Counted from the stretch's first letter, positions 8,316-17,206 are shown. The stretch: DNA of 64,000 nt from Thermocrispum municipale DSM 44069 (GCF_000427825.1 NZ_ATYT01000004.1:271399-335398), one strand, 5' to 3'. Program-made: numbers and translations. Notes: generated from the letters alone by a model not told the origin.

Positions 8316-9308
8316 TCAGAAGTCCGCGGTGACCTTGGTGAAGGCCCAGTCCTCCTGCGGGATACCGCTGCAGTGTGCGGCCACCTGGCCGTCGCAGCCG
8401 CCGCGGTCACGGTTGACCGACCAGAAGGCCAGCCTGCCGAGGTTGTTGGACTTCGCCCAGTCGCGGATCTGCGTCCACGTCTCGACCGAGGTCTCCTCGT
8501 GCTGGTCGGACAGCCCGTTCATGCCGGACAGACCGGTGTGCGTCCAAGCTTCCTCGTCCGACCAGCCGAACGTGGCCTTGAGCTTGTCCTTCAGCGCGGT
8601 GACCGCGTTGACGGTGTCGGTGTAGATGTCGCTCGAGCCGAAGTCGAACGGCATCACGGTGAACACGTCGATGTTCGCCTGCAGTTCGGCCGCCCGGTCG
8701 ATGAGCCGGTTGCCGTAGTAGTTCGGCCCGGTCGTCGTGGTCGGCATCGTGACGATCGTCTGGATACCCGGGTTGTTCTCCTTGACGATCTTCAACGCGC
8801 CGAGGATCCGGTCCTGCACCGTCTCGTTCTCGAACTCGTCGGAGTTCTCGATGTCGATGTCGATCGCGGTCAGGTTGTGCGCGTCGATCACCTTCTGGTA
8901 CGCGCCGGCCAGCTCCTCGGGCGACGAGCAGTTCGGGCCGAGCTTGTTGCCGCCCCAGCCGCCGATGGACGGGACGACGAAGCCGCCTGCGTCCTGAATC
9001 GCCTTGATCGTCTGTTCGTCGGTGCCACCGGTCAGCGGACGCTGGCCGTCCCAGGCCGGTTCGCAGCCGCCGGAGGACAGGATGAAGGCCAGCGTGAAGC
9101 CCTGGATCCCGGTCTGCTGCATGATGTCGGTCGCGTTCGGCGGCTCGCCCCAACCCAGGTACAGGTACGGGGCGGCGTGCCCGGCCAGCTGGGCTTGCCG
9201 GTCGACCGTGCTCGCCGGGGCGCCGGTCGCGGGCGCGGCCAGCGCAACGGTGGCGGCCGCCCCGAGTGCTGCGGCTACGGCGAGGGTGCGGGTGCGTCGC
9301 TTGCTCAT
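8316..9308 (-). CDS. Secreted GH18 chitinase (small, ChiD-like)
   Basis: A 330-residue secreted glycoside hydrolase family 18 protein. An N-terminal RR-containing signal peptide ends near ATGAPA. The barrel shows VPSIGGWGG and the catalytic strand AIDIDIEN, whose last Glu is the expected acid/base; the first Asp of the usual DxxDxDxE is not conserved. FTVMPFDFG is the strand-6 motif. No carbohydrate-binding module. The start is behind AGGAGGAGGG. Only 15 bases follow the upstream chitinase stop, so both are one operon and probably act together on exogenous chitin. Confidence 0.88.
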   Translation of the reverse strand: MSKRRTRTLAVAAALGAAATVALAAPATGAPASTVDRQAQLAGHAAPYLYLGWGEPPNATDIMQQTGIQGFTLAFILSSGGCEPAWDGQRPLTGGTDEQTIKAIQDAGGFVVPSIGGWGGNKLGPNCSSPEELAGAYQKVIDAHNLTAIDIDIENSDEFENETVQDRILGALKIVKENNPGIQTIVTMPTTTTGPNYYGNRLIDRAAELQANIDVFTVMPFDFGSSDIYTDTVNAVTALKDKLKATFGWSDEEAWTHTGLSGMNGLSDQHEETSVETWTQIRDWAKSNNLGRLAFWSVNRDRGGCDGQVAAHCSGIPQEDWAFTKVTADF

Positions 9309-9323
9309 GGGTCGTCCCTCCTC

Positions 9324-10580
<1,257 letters not shown>

Positions 10581-10895
10581 GCGTTTTCCTTCCGATAGCA
10601 GGGGGATTTCGGACGGATGTGGTGTCTTGTCGAGCAGCGCGGGCCCACGGCTGCCGTTGCGGTGTGAGGTCAGCCACAACGTTCTGATAAGAATACTTCC
10701 AGTTTTTCGCCACAGTCCAGGCAGAACGTGAATTATTCTCGCTATAGGCGCGGTGCGCGTTCGATAGTCACGGCGTCTACGCAGGTCAGGTAATCTGGAT
10801 CGATTTCAAGGCCAGGGGCGCACAATGTCCCAAGGGGCAAGCCTGCGCGGCCGAAAAGTGCCGCGCTGAGGCCCGGGAGGCGGGGTTTGCGCCTG
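10581..10895 (-). other. Intergenic region upstream of the chitinase operon
   Basis: No convincing gene. The part nearest the chitinase is locally AT-rich (10680-10745). Read on the minus strand it contains TGGACT, 18 bases, then TATTCT, a possible promoter. I did not find a clear DasR-type or chitinase direct-repeat operator. The part nearer 10895 looks featureless. Confidence 0.35.
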
Positions 10896-11813
10896 TCAGG
10901 TCTCGTCGAAACTTTCCGGAGTAGCGACACAGCGGAACCCTGTGTCGTCATCACACATCGATTCAGCCGCATCGTTGAACGACGACGGCGTCGCTCGATC
11001 AAACGGGCTCGTCCATGCCCCACCCTTGAGCTCGCGGCGACCGGGGCGGCTTTCGGTCTCACACCACTCCCAGACGTTGCCGCACATGTCGTAGACCCCA
11101 TACGGGCTGATGCCGCTCTGGTAGCAGCTCACTGAAGTGGTATCGCCAACGCCGTTCTCCCGCACGTTGCACTTGGCGGGAGTCGGTTGATCACCCCACG
11201 GGTAAACGTTTCCACGCGTGCCCCGAGCGGCCTTCTCCCACTGCTGACTGCTGGGCAACTTCTTGCCGGCCCACTGCGCGTAGGCGTTCGCGTCCTTCCA
11301 AGTCACGAAGACAACGGGATGATCGTCCTTCCTTGGCGGTGGCTGACCGTCCTTCCAGTGACGTGGGGCGTTGTGCCCGGTTGCAGCCAGAAAGCGGGCG
11401 TACTCCGCATTGCTAACGGGGTAGACATCGATGTAGTAGGTAGGCAGCCATACCGGCTCGTTGCTCGGGCCGTACTGGAACACGCTTCCGTCCACTTTGA
11501 CCATCAGCGTCCCGTCGAGTGGGTGGCGACGCTGGCTCGAGCCGATGAGCTCCACCGAGGCTGAATCGCTATTGCCGCCGATCAACGCTCCGCCGGTGAG
11601 GTGAACGAAGCGCGCTTGTGTATCGGGATCGCTCCGCGCCAGGCAGGTGTCCAGAGCGGCTTGGTTGACCGGGCGAGGCGTACTGCCGGCTTCCCATTTG
11701 GAGATCATCCGCTCGCTGACACCAAGGTGCGCTGCGAACTCGCGAATGCTCATCCGCTTGGCTTCACGTAATGCCCGTACGTAATCCCCTGACCACTGTT
11801 CGACAGTCGCCAC
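10896..11813 (-). CDS. XRE-type HTH fused to SUMF1/FGE-like (formylglycine-generating-enzyme-like) domain
   Basis: A 305-residue protein with two parts. Residues about 8-55 form a cro/C1-type HTH (MSIREFAAHLGVSERMISKW). Residues about 100-300 form a SUMF1/EgtB/PvdO-type FGE-sulfatase fold (YYIDVYPVSNAEYARFL, LPSSQQWEKAARG, YPWG, GNVWEW, GFRCVA). After the conserved GG the two copper-binding cysteines of true FGE are absent (KGGAWTSPFDR), so sulfatase activation is unlikely. The GTG start sits behind GGGGAGAGG. It follows the class IV aminotransferase by about 55 bases on the same strand and is probably co-transcribed. Function unknown; could be a sensor or regulator using the lectin-like SUMF1 fold. 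Confidence 0.8.
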   Translation of the reverse strand: MATVEQWSGDYVRALREAKRMSIREFAAHLGVSERMISKWEAGSTPRPVNQAALDTCLARSDPDTQARFVHLTGGALIGGNSDSASVELIGSSQRRHPLDGTLMVKVDGSVFQYGPSNEPVWLPTYYIDVYPVSNAEYARFLAATGHNAPRHWKDGQPPPRKDDHPVVFVTWKDANAYAQWAGKKLPSSQQWEKAARGTRGNVYPWGDQPTPAKCNVRENGVGDTTSVSCYQSGISPYGVYDMCGNVWEWCETESRPGRRELKGGAWTSPFDRATPSSFNDAAESMCDDDTGFRCVATPESFDET

Positions 11814-11868
11814 GTACCTCTCCCCAGTCGGACCTCACGCAGCAGAGTAGCCGGTTGACTTCGCTCAG

Positions 11869-12648
11869 TTACACCTTCTCCCCGGGAATACCCTCGTACA
11901 GCTCCCTGAGCTTGCTCAGGACCGGGTGATCCACTGGCCATCGGGTCTCATCCACCCCTGACACCGCCCGCACTCCGGTTGCGGCGTTGGTAGCGAAGGC
12001 TGCGTCCATCTCTACCAGATCGGACGGAGTAAGCGGCTCCGCAATGACGGGCTCATCCAGCTCCTGGTTCAGCAGCGTCATCGTTATGCCTGCCAGATAC
12101 GGCGAGCGTGGCCAGACAACCTGGCTACCACGCACAAAGCCAATATTCGACGTGGCAATTTCTGAAATGGTCCCGTCGCGATTGACGAAAAGGACATCGT
12201 CAAAGCCCTGTCGTTGCGCGTCGCGCCGCTGCTTCAGTGCGCCGAACAGGCCCACGTGCTTAACCGCGGGAAGGTCACGCTGATAAGCCACAGCCTGCAA
12301 ATGCATCGGTGGCGCAGGAGCGCCGGACGCCGGCCTAGTGGTGATCAAGATCTGCGGGCTCGCGTCGTTCCCAATCCGCCCCAGGTCCAGTTCAGGGTCG
12401 AAGCACGTGACGCGAACGACGACACGTTCCGGCGAGCTCTCCAGTGCGTCCCGAACGTAGGCACGAACACGGTCCGTATCCAAGTCGACGTCGAACAGCT
12501 GGCGCGCGTCCCGTGCAAGACGGCCCAGGTGAAGACTCAGTCCGCGCACACGACCCTGTTCGACCAGCATGGATGTGAAGTGCCCAAAGTTCGTCAGCGC
12601 CAGCGCCTTGAGCGCATCGGCCGTCACCGGTGAACCGTTCAGCTTCAT
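11869..12648 (-). CDS. PLP-dependent class IV aminotransferase (aminodeoxychorismate lyase/BCAT fold)
   Basis: A 259-residue fold-type IV PLP enzyme. The Schiff-base Lys is expected at about residue 130 (AVKHVG), followed by the characteristic GFDDVLFVNRDGTISE and IATSNIGFV phosphate-binding segment. Length fits PabC or D-amino-acid aminotransferase relatives; substrate unknown. The start is the ATG preceded by GGGAGGCTGGAGGG. Divergent from a small membrane-protein gene across a 190-base region holding four GTTCA repeats. The downstream HTH-SUMF1 gene is likely in the same transcript. No pab or ilv genes are nearby, so a primary-metabolism role is not supported by context. Confidence 0.82.
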   Translation of the reverse strand: MKLNGSPVTADALKALALTNFGHFTSMLVEQGRVRGLSLHLGRLARDARQLFDVDLDTDRVRAYVRDALESSPERVVVRVTCFDPELDLGRIGNDASPQILITTRPASGAPAPPMHLQAVAYQRDLPAVKHVGLFGALKQRRDAQRQGFDDVLFVNRDGTISEIATSNIGFVRGSQVVWPRSPYLAGITMTLLNQELDEPVIAEPLTPSDLVEMDAAFATNAATGVRAVSGVDETRWPVDHPVLSKLRELYEGIPGEKV

Positions 12649-12697
12649 CCCTCCAGCCTCCCATCCGACCCGGTCGGACGGCACACTTCCCAGCCCG

Positions 12698-12741
12698 AAG
12701 TTCAGTGAAAGTTCAGGGGCGGAAGTTCAGCAAAAGTTCAG
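12698..12741. repeat. Four AAGTTCAG direct repeats (PHO-box/OmpR-type operator candidate)
   Basis: AAGTTCAG occurs four times, starting at 12698, 12709, 12723 and 12734. Within each pair the spacing is 11 bases, and the two pairs are offset by exactly 25. Eleven-base GTTCA direct repeats are the known recognition format of winged-helix OmpR-class regulators (PhoP PHO boxes, AfsR/SARP sites) in actinomycetes. It lies between the divergent aminotransferase and small membrane-protein genes. Confidence 0.6.
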
Positions 12742-12761
12742 CGCGGGTGAGGCCGTGAGGC

Positions 12762-12774
12762 AGTTCTCAGAACT
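12762..12774. promoter_or_regulatory. Perfect palindrome AGTTCT-C-AGAACT
   Basis: A 6+6 inverted repeat with a one-base centre, 20 bases right of the GTTCA repeats and about 70 bases upstream of the small membrane-protein start. A possible second regulator site; no binding protein can be named. Confidence 0.35.
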
Positions 12775-12841
12775 CTCCGTGTACCGGACGCTCGATGCAT
12801 TGCATGAGTCGCCACAGAACACGACTGGCACGGAGAACACG

Positions 12842-13042
12842 ATGACAAAGAACAGCGTCACCTTCACCACGAGTAGCAAAAGCTCGATCCCAAAACTCAT
12901 CGGTTTGGCACTCATCGCCACCCTGATCTTCACCGTGGTGCGACACCCAGGCGATGCCGCTTCTTGGGTAGTCGCAATTGCCGGCGGGGCTGGCAAGGCG
13001 ATCGATGGTATCGCGAACTTCCTCAATAACGTGGGTGGCTAG
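12842..13042 (+). CDS. Small membrane protein, function unknown
   Basis: 66 residues: a polar Ser/Thr/Lys-rich N-terminus, one hydrophobic segment (IGLALIATLIFTVV), then an amphipathic glycine-rich tail (AIAGGAGKAIDGIANFLNNV). The ATG is preceded by GGAG. The sequence is reminiscent of short single-pass proteins found beside restriction or mobile genes in actinomycetes, but I recognise no named family. It is expressed away from the aminotransferase, downstream of the GTTCA repeats, and followed by the decayed restriction gene. Confidence 0.55.
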   Translation: MTKNSVTFTTSSKSSIPKLIGLALIATLIFTVVRHPGDAASWVVAIAGGAGKAIDGIANFLNNVGG

Positions 13043-13223
13043 GAGTCAGTCCGCGCGCGGCACGGACCGCTCCAAACGATGCGCAGCTGAACTGAGCGCT
13101 CACCCGCCTTGCAGCGCGAAGACTCCCACCTCGAACCGATCACAGGATCGTGCAACATACGTCCCCGTTTTTCGACTCTCACAAGTAAGCCGAACCAATC
13201 GCCTCACCGCAACGGGAGGCCAG

Positions 13224-13768
13224 ATGCTGCCAGGGCTCAATCCCGGGGACCAACTCTTACGTCGCGAACTACACGCCAAGTTCGGCGGGATACGACAGGG
13301 AGGTATCGCCCCGTCCCAGCAAGCAGCGGCCGTACTGTTCTTCACGGATCCTAAGAAAGGGCATCAACACGGGTACTACGACGGTTGGGGCTCAGACGGC
13401 CTGTTCCACTACGTGGGTGCGGGCCAACGGGGCGATCGTCAGCGCCTGCACGAAGAAGGCCACAAAGTGGGGCGCATGCAAGTTGTTCCGGCTGGCGAAA
13501 GCCGTCCCCTGTACGGCGATATCTGGGACCAGACAGAGGACACCCTGATCGAAGCAAAAGCACTGTTACACGCGACGCGCTACGAATGGCCGTAGGTCAG
13601 TTACTCGACTATGGGCGTTTTGTGGTGCACGCCAAGAAGGCTGTCCTTGTCCCGTCGTGCCCGCAGTAAGACCTGGTCAGCTACGTAACGGGAGCCGGTA
13701 TCGACATCATCTACCCCGACGGCGACAGGTGGGAGAGGATTCAGGCCGAGGGTCCCGCTGTTACGTAG
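13224..13768 (+). pseudogene. McrA/Sco5333-like modification-dependent restriction protein, decayed
   Basis: The N-terminal part reads from an ATG behind GGGAGG: residues such as LRRELHAKFGGIRQGGI and HGYYDGWGSDGLFHYVG match, from memory, the start of actinomycete SRA/PUA-like restriction proteins. The middle is shortened and shifts frame (an LFRLAKAVP piece is in another frame near 13480). The C-terminal nuclease-like part is broken at the AAAA run 13556-13559: IEAK is read in one frame and TVTRDALRMAVGQLLDYGRF in another. An in-frame TAA at 13667-13669 follows before the last piece (GIDIIYPDG), which ends at 13768. Two or more lesions make function very unlikely. Confidence 0.65.
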
Positions 13769-13778
13769 CTTCGAGCGG

Positions 13779-15170
13779 TCAGGCCACTTCCGGCGGGACA
13801 TCCATCCGAGAGTCATCGCGCGCCTCGTCGTCAGCGAAGACGGGCACGACGGCGGGTATCTCGAACTTCCGTCGCCAGGTTGCCAAGTCACCGCGGGCGC
13901 GTTCGGCGTAAGCGGCACGCCGCTTGCGTCGCGGTAGCCGCATGTTGAGCTCGGAGAACAAGCCGTACTGGATGTTCGACGGCTGGAAGTGGCGAGGGTC
14001 CGACTGCGTCAGGTGGCGTGCCAAGGCCCCAAGAGCAGTGGTCGTGGGCAACGGCTCGAACGCCGACTCCGTGTGGCGCTCGAGGGCAATGTAGAGCCCC
14101 ACTACGAGCCCGGCAGCGGCCGACTCGAGGTACCCCTCGACGCCGGTGATCTGCCCGGCCAGGCGGATCCGCGGCTCCTTCCGGAGCCGGTAGAACTCGT
14201 CCAGGTGCTGTGGCGCGTTGATGAACGTGTTGCGGTGGACCTGGCCGAAGCGCGCGAACTTCGCATCGGCGAAGCCGGGCAGCGTGCGGAAGACACGCCG
14301 CTGCTCACTCCACTTCATGCGCGTCTGGAAGCCCACCATGTTGAGCTGGCTGCGGGACAGGTTCTCCTGACGCAGCTGCAGCACGGCGTGGGGTTGGGTG
14401 CCGTCCGGAGCGGTGAGCCCCGCCGGTTTCATCGGACCGTGCGGCAGGACGTCGACGCCGCGCCGCGCCATCTCCTCGATCGGCAAGCAACCCTCGAAGA
14501 AGAGGTTGCGCTCGAAGTCGTGCAGCTCGATCACCTCGGCGGTGACCAGCTGCTGGTGAAAGGCAAGGTACTCGTCCCGGGTCAGCGGCACGTTGAGGTA
14601 GTCGTCGCCTTCCCCTTTGCCATAGCGCGACGCCCAGAACATACGGCTCGTGTCGAGACTGTCGGCCTCCACGATGGGAGCGATGGAGTCGTAGAAGTAG
14701 AGGTGGCGCGAGCCGAGGAGTTCCTGGATCCGCTCGGTGAGATCGGGGGAGGTGAGCGGTCCCGTCGCCACGACCACGTCACCGTCGGGGAGCTCGGTCA
14801 CCTCGTGCCGCTCGATGGTCACGGTGGGCATGCGCTCAAGGGTCGCCGTGATGCGCGCGGAGAAGCGGTCGCGGTCGACCACCAGAGCCGCGCCGCCGGG
14901 CACCGCCGAAGCACGCGCCGCGCCGATCACCAAGGAGCCGAAGGATTCCATTTCCCGCTTCAGCAGCCCAGCAGCGTGCTCCGGGTCGTCCGAGCGCAGC
15001 GAATTCGTGCACACCAGTTCGGCGAACCGGCCGGTGCTGTGCGCGGGAGTCATGCGCTCCGGCCGCATCTCGTGCAATACCACCGGAATGCCGCGCGCGG
15101 CGAGCTGAAAGGCGCACTCGCTGCCTGCGAGGCCTGCTCCGATGACGTGGACCGGACGTGTCCTACCCAT
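13779..15170 (-). CDS. trmFO: Methylenetetrahydrofolate:tRNA (uracil-54-C5)-methyltransferase TrmFO
   Basis: A 463-residue FAD enzyme that uses 5,10-methylene-THF to make m5U54 in the tRNA T-loop. It has the Rossmann motif VIGAGLAGSECA at the N-terminus. Both known active-site cysteines are in context (LVCTNSLRSDDPEHAAGLLK and FEGCLPIEEMARRG), as are the family blocks GPMKPAGL, LNMVGFQTRMKWSEQ, GQITGVEGYLESAA and SNIQYGLF. The start is the ATG directly before GRTRPVHVIGAG; the longer upstream frame would run through a hairpin and the att site. TrmFO is common in Firmicutes, cyanobacteria and deltaproteobacteria but unusual in actinomycetes, suggesting acquisition. It lies just outside the tRNA-Thr element. 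Confidence 0.9.
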   Translation of the reverse strand: MGRTRPVHVIGAGLAGSECAFQLAARGIPVVLHEMRPERMTPAHSTGRFAELVCTNSLRSDDPEHAAGLLKREMESFGSLVIGAARASAVPGGAALVVDRDRFSARITATLERMPTVTIERHEVTELPDGDVVVATGPLTSPDLTERIQELLGSRHLYFYDSIAPIVEADSLDTSRMFWASRYGKGEGDDYLNVPLTRDEYLAFHQQLVTAEVIELHDFERNLFFEGCLPIEEMARRGVDVLPHGPMKPAGLTAPDGTQPHAVLQLRQENLSRSQLNMVGFQTRMKWSEQRRVFRTLPGFADAKFARFGQVHRNTFINAPQHLDEFYRLRKEPRIRLAGQITGVEGYLESAAAGLVVGLYIALERHTESAFEPLPTTTALGALARHLTQSDPRHFQPSNIQYGLFSELNMRLPRRKRRAAYAERARGDLATWRRKFEIPAVVPVFADDEARDDSRMDVPPEVA

Positions 15171-15283
15171 CGTCTTCACGGTAGCCACCGGGCGAAGGCG
15201 CCGCGATGGCGGGTGTGACCTCAGCCATGGGCACCGGCCCACCTCGGCATCGGTGTCATCCGCTTTGTCGTCCACCACATGAC

Positions 15284-15318
15284 CAGGGCCCCATCCGCGT
15301 GCTGCGGATGGGGCCCTG
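15284..15318. terminator. Hairpin downstream of the displaced tRNA-Thr 3' end
   Basis: A 15-bp perfect stem (CAGGGCCCCATCCGC with GCGGATGGGGCCCTG), loop GTGCT. It follows the displaced tRNA-Thr 3' fragment on the minus strand and was probably the original tRNA terminator before element insertion. The stem core AGGGCCCCATCCG is identical to that of the hairpin at 8269. Confidence 0.7.
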
Positions 15319-15324
15319 ACCTGC

Positions 15325-15367
15325 GAGCCGCCTGCGGGAATCGAACCCGCGACGTATTCATTACGAG
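15325..15367. repeat. Left att repeat: displaced 3' end of tRNA-Thr(CGT)
   Basis: 43 bases identical, except for one position (15354), to 17035-17077, in direct orientation. It equals the 3' part of tRNA-Thr from the anticodon loop to the discriminator base, but no 5' half is present, so it is not a tRNA gene. This is the left boundary of the integrated element. Confidence 0.85.
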
Positions 15368-15663
15368 CCACTCTTACAAGGTCGCCAACCTGTGCTGATG
15401 TGCGCTTTACCCTGCTCCCGTCCTCCATAGACGTCCACCGCGAAACCTTGATAGCCACTGCGGTTGTCAGACCAGATGTCAGACGTGGCCACATCCCCGA
15501 TCAGGCGGGCCTGAGCCGCGATGCTCAAAGCCTTCGCCGGACCTCGGGGCTGGAACATCGTCCCCTGTTCCAGCCATCTCGTGGCGGCCGCACTGGCGGT
15601 GGTGTCAGGTAGAGAGTGTGGGAACGTGAACTTCCGCGTAGCTGCCACTCTGGTGTCAGTCAT
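15361..15663 (-). CDS. Hypothetical protein at the element's left end
   Basis: 100 residues starting at an ATG (MTDTRVAATRKFTFPH). It is rich in Ala/Thr/Gly with moderately GC-biased third positions, unlike the strong bias of its neighbours. Its stop codon lies inside the left att repeat, so its C-terminus may have been created by the integration or deletion junction. No family recognised and only a weak ribosome site; it may not be expressed. Confidence 0.3.
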   Translation of the reverse strand: MTDTRVAATRKFTFPHSLPDTTASAAATRWLEQGTMFQPRGPAKALSIAAQARLIGDVATSDIWSDNRSGYQGFAVDVYGGREQGKAHISTGWRPCKSGS

Positions 15664-16026
15664 GTTTTCCCAAGTCAGTCGCGCTTGAGTGATTCCGTGA
15701 CAGGTGTGACAGTGCGGACACTCGGCAGGCCATCGTGAAGCGATCTGGTAGATCGCCCAGCGAACCTGCCGCGTCCAAAACGCCCCAGGCAATGTGCGCG
15801 AGCGCCTCAGAAGCCAAATGCGGCGGCCGTTTCCGGCGCATTGCAGCGGCTGAACCTTCTCCTGACGAGATCATTTTCAACGCCGCCCTTCCCCTCCAGC
15901 CTACAGCGACGTGACGCCACGGGCGTTTTCAGAGCCGCAAGGCGGCCGTTACAAGCACCGCCCGCCAAGCCTGGACCGTGCCACACTGGATTCAGCCGGA
16001 ACGGCAACTCAGGGAGGAACCACACG

Positions 16027-16566
16027 TTGCGCGACGACCAACGCTGGACCGTCCATGGCGAGCGACCCGTCTATGAGAGCGACTGGGTGCGCGTCTCGCT
16101 TGCCGACATCTCGCAACCGTCGGGCGATCGATTCGAACACCACGTGGTGTGGTTTCCCGCTCCGGCTATGACTGTCCTGCTAGACGACGCCGAGCAGAAC
16201 GTTCTTATGGCGTGGCGTCATCGCTTCGCGCCGGACATCTGGAACTGGGAACTGCCCGGCGGGATCGTCGACGAGGGCGAATCTCCTGAAGCTGCTGCAG
16301 CCCGCGAGCTGATTGAGGAGACCGGCTACAAGCCGCGCGCGTTGGAGCACCTAATTACATTCGAGCCCGCCGTCGGCATGCTTCGAAACCCGCATCATGT
16401 GTTTCTTGGCCGCGGGGCCGAATACGTCGGCGATCCGACCGAGAAGAATGAGGGAAAATTTGAATGGGTTTCCTTGGATCGGGTTCGAGGCCTCATCACG
16501 GAAGGAGAAGTCAAAAATTCTGGCTCGCTGGTAGGACTTTTGATGACTCTGGATAGATTGCGCTAG
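16027..16566 (+). CDS. Nudix hydrolase (ADP-ribose pyrophosphatase-like), element-borne
   Basis: 179 residues with a complete Nudix box, GGIVDEGESPEAAAARELIE followed by ETGY (G-x5-E-x7-REUxEExGU), and an N-terminal beta domain typical of ADP-ribose/NDP-sugar pyrophosphatases. The start is a TTG (then RDDQRWTVHGERPVYES) placed six bases after GGGAGGAA; the frame upstream lacks family similarity. It lies between the att repeats beside an integrase remnant. In the Streptomyces element pSAM2 the transfer-immunity protein Pif is a Nudix protein, so a homologous role here is possible but only inferred. Intact, unlike the integrase. Confidence 0.8.
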   Translation: MRDDQRWTVHGERPVYESDWVRVSLADISQPSGDRFEHHVVWFPAPAMTVLLDDAEQNVLMAWRHRFAPDIWNWELPGGIVDEGESPEAAAARELIEETGYKPRALEHLITFEPAVGMLRNPHHVFLGRGAEYVGDPTEKNEGKFEWVSLDRVRGLITEGEVKNSGSLVGLLMTLDRLR

Positions 16567-16720
16567 GAGATCAGGCGGCAAGCAGCTTGGCTGTCCGACG
16601 GCGCTGACGCACCGACCCGGCTCGGCCGCTCGCGGCGCCGGCTGCTTTGACGCGACGACATCACCACGCTGGCGTAGCGCTATTGCTAGATCCACGCGCA
16701 GCCCTGCGTCAGCGCGCGCC

Positions 16721-16923
16721 GAGTGGACACCAAGGGAGCGCCGGCACAGCTTCGTGTCGCTGCTGTCCGACAAGGGCGTTCCGATCGAAACGATCGCACG
16801 CCTGTTGGCCACAGCACCACGTCGACCACCGAGCGCGTCTACCGCAAGCAGATCCGGCCCGTCATCGAGGACGGCGCGATCGTCATGGACCAGCTGTTTC
16901 GAGATCGGAACGAAGGCACCTGA
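16721..16923 (+). pseudogene. Tyrosine recombinase/integrase, C-terminal remnant with frameshift
   Basis: One frame from 16721 reads EWTPRERRHSFVSLLSDKG and then PIETIARLL. One base appears to be missing, and the next frame continues VGHSTTSTTERVYRKQIRP to a stop at 16923. Together they contain the integrase boxes R-x-x-R/H-H (RRHSF), the GHS block and the active Tyr (VYRKQ). The N-terminal two thirds are absent. Adjacent to the tRNA-Thr att site, as expected for the element's integrase. Non-functional. Confidence 0.75.
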
Positions 16924-16981
16924 TCCACGCCGCCGACGCGCGAGGAGGCACGAATGTCAGACCGCACGACCTGACCATGCA

Positions 16982-17029
16982 GAAGCCCCGTCGGACCTGG
17001 TCTCGTCTACGCAGGTCCGACGGGGCTTC
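16982..17029. terminator. Terminator of tRNA-Thr (element-derived)
   Basis: Perfect 18-bp stem (GAAGCCCCGTCGGACCTG with CAGGTCCGACGGGGCTTC) and a 12-base loop, immediately downstream of the tRNA-Thr 3' end on the minus strand. Because integration swapped the 3' half, this hairpin probably came with the element. Confidence 0.75.
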
Positions 17030-17034
17030 CGTCT

Positions 17035-17077
17035 GAGCCGCCTGCGGGAATCGAACCCGCGACCTATTCATTACGAG
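17035..17077. repeat. Right att repeat within tRNA-Thr
   Basis: Partner of the 15325-15367 repeat (42 of 43 bases identical, direct orientation). It forms the 3' half of the functional tRNA-Thr gene and marks the other boundary of the element. Confidence 0.85.
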
Positions 17078-17109
17078 TGAATCGCTCTGGCCAACTGAGC
17101 TAAGGCGGC
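17036..17109 (-). tRNA. tRNA-Thr (anticodon CGT)
   Basis: 74 nt on the minus strand. The acceptor stem GCCGCCT/AGGCGGC, the D-arm sequence AGCTCAGTTGG, the anticodon loop CTCGTAA between ATTCA/TGAAT, and the T-arm GCGGG-TTCGATT-CCCGC are all present. CCA is not encoded. A TACACT -10-like element lies about 11 bases upstream. Target of the integrated element. Confidence 0.95.
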
Positions 17110-17206
17110 AACGCCCAACAGTGTAGCGACATCGCTTGGCGTGGATCAGCGACCCCACCCCTGTTGGCGCATACGATCGTGCCGACGAGGTGAGTGGGAG
17201 GCGAAG

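Larger units (their letters stand above)
15325..17077. mobile_element. Decayed tRNA-Thr-integrated element (AICE-like remnant)
   Basis: About 1.7 kb between direct repeats of the tRNA-Thr 3' end. Inside, in order: an orphan minus-strand frame, a Nudix gene, and the C-terminal remnant of a tyrosine integrase next to the intact tRNA. This is the usual arrangement of actinomycete integrative elements. Replication and transfer genes are missing, so it is an internally deleted remnant that can no longer move by itself. Confidence 0.7.

Noticed and set aside
10896-11813. True formylglycine-generating enzyme
   Set aside because: The cysteine pair that binds copper and substrate is not present after the conserved GG.
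15325-15400. A second tRNA-Thr gene
   Set aside because: Only the 3' half is present; the acceptor 5' strand and D-arm are absent, so it is an att copy.
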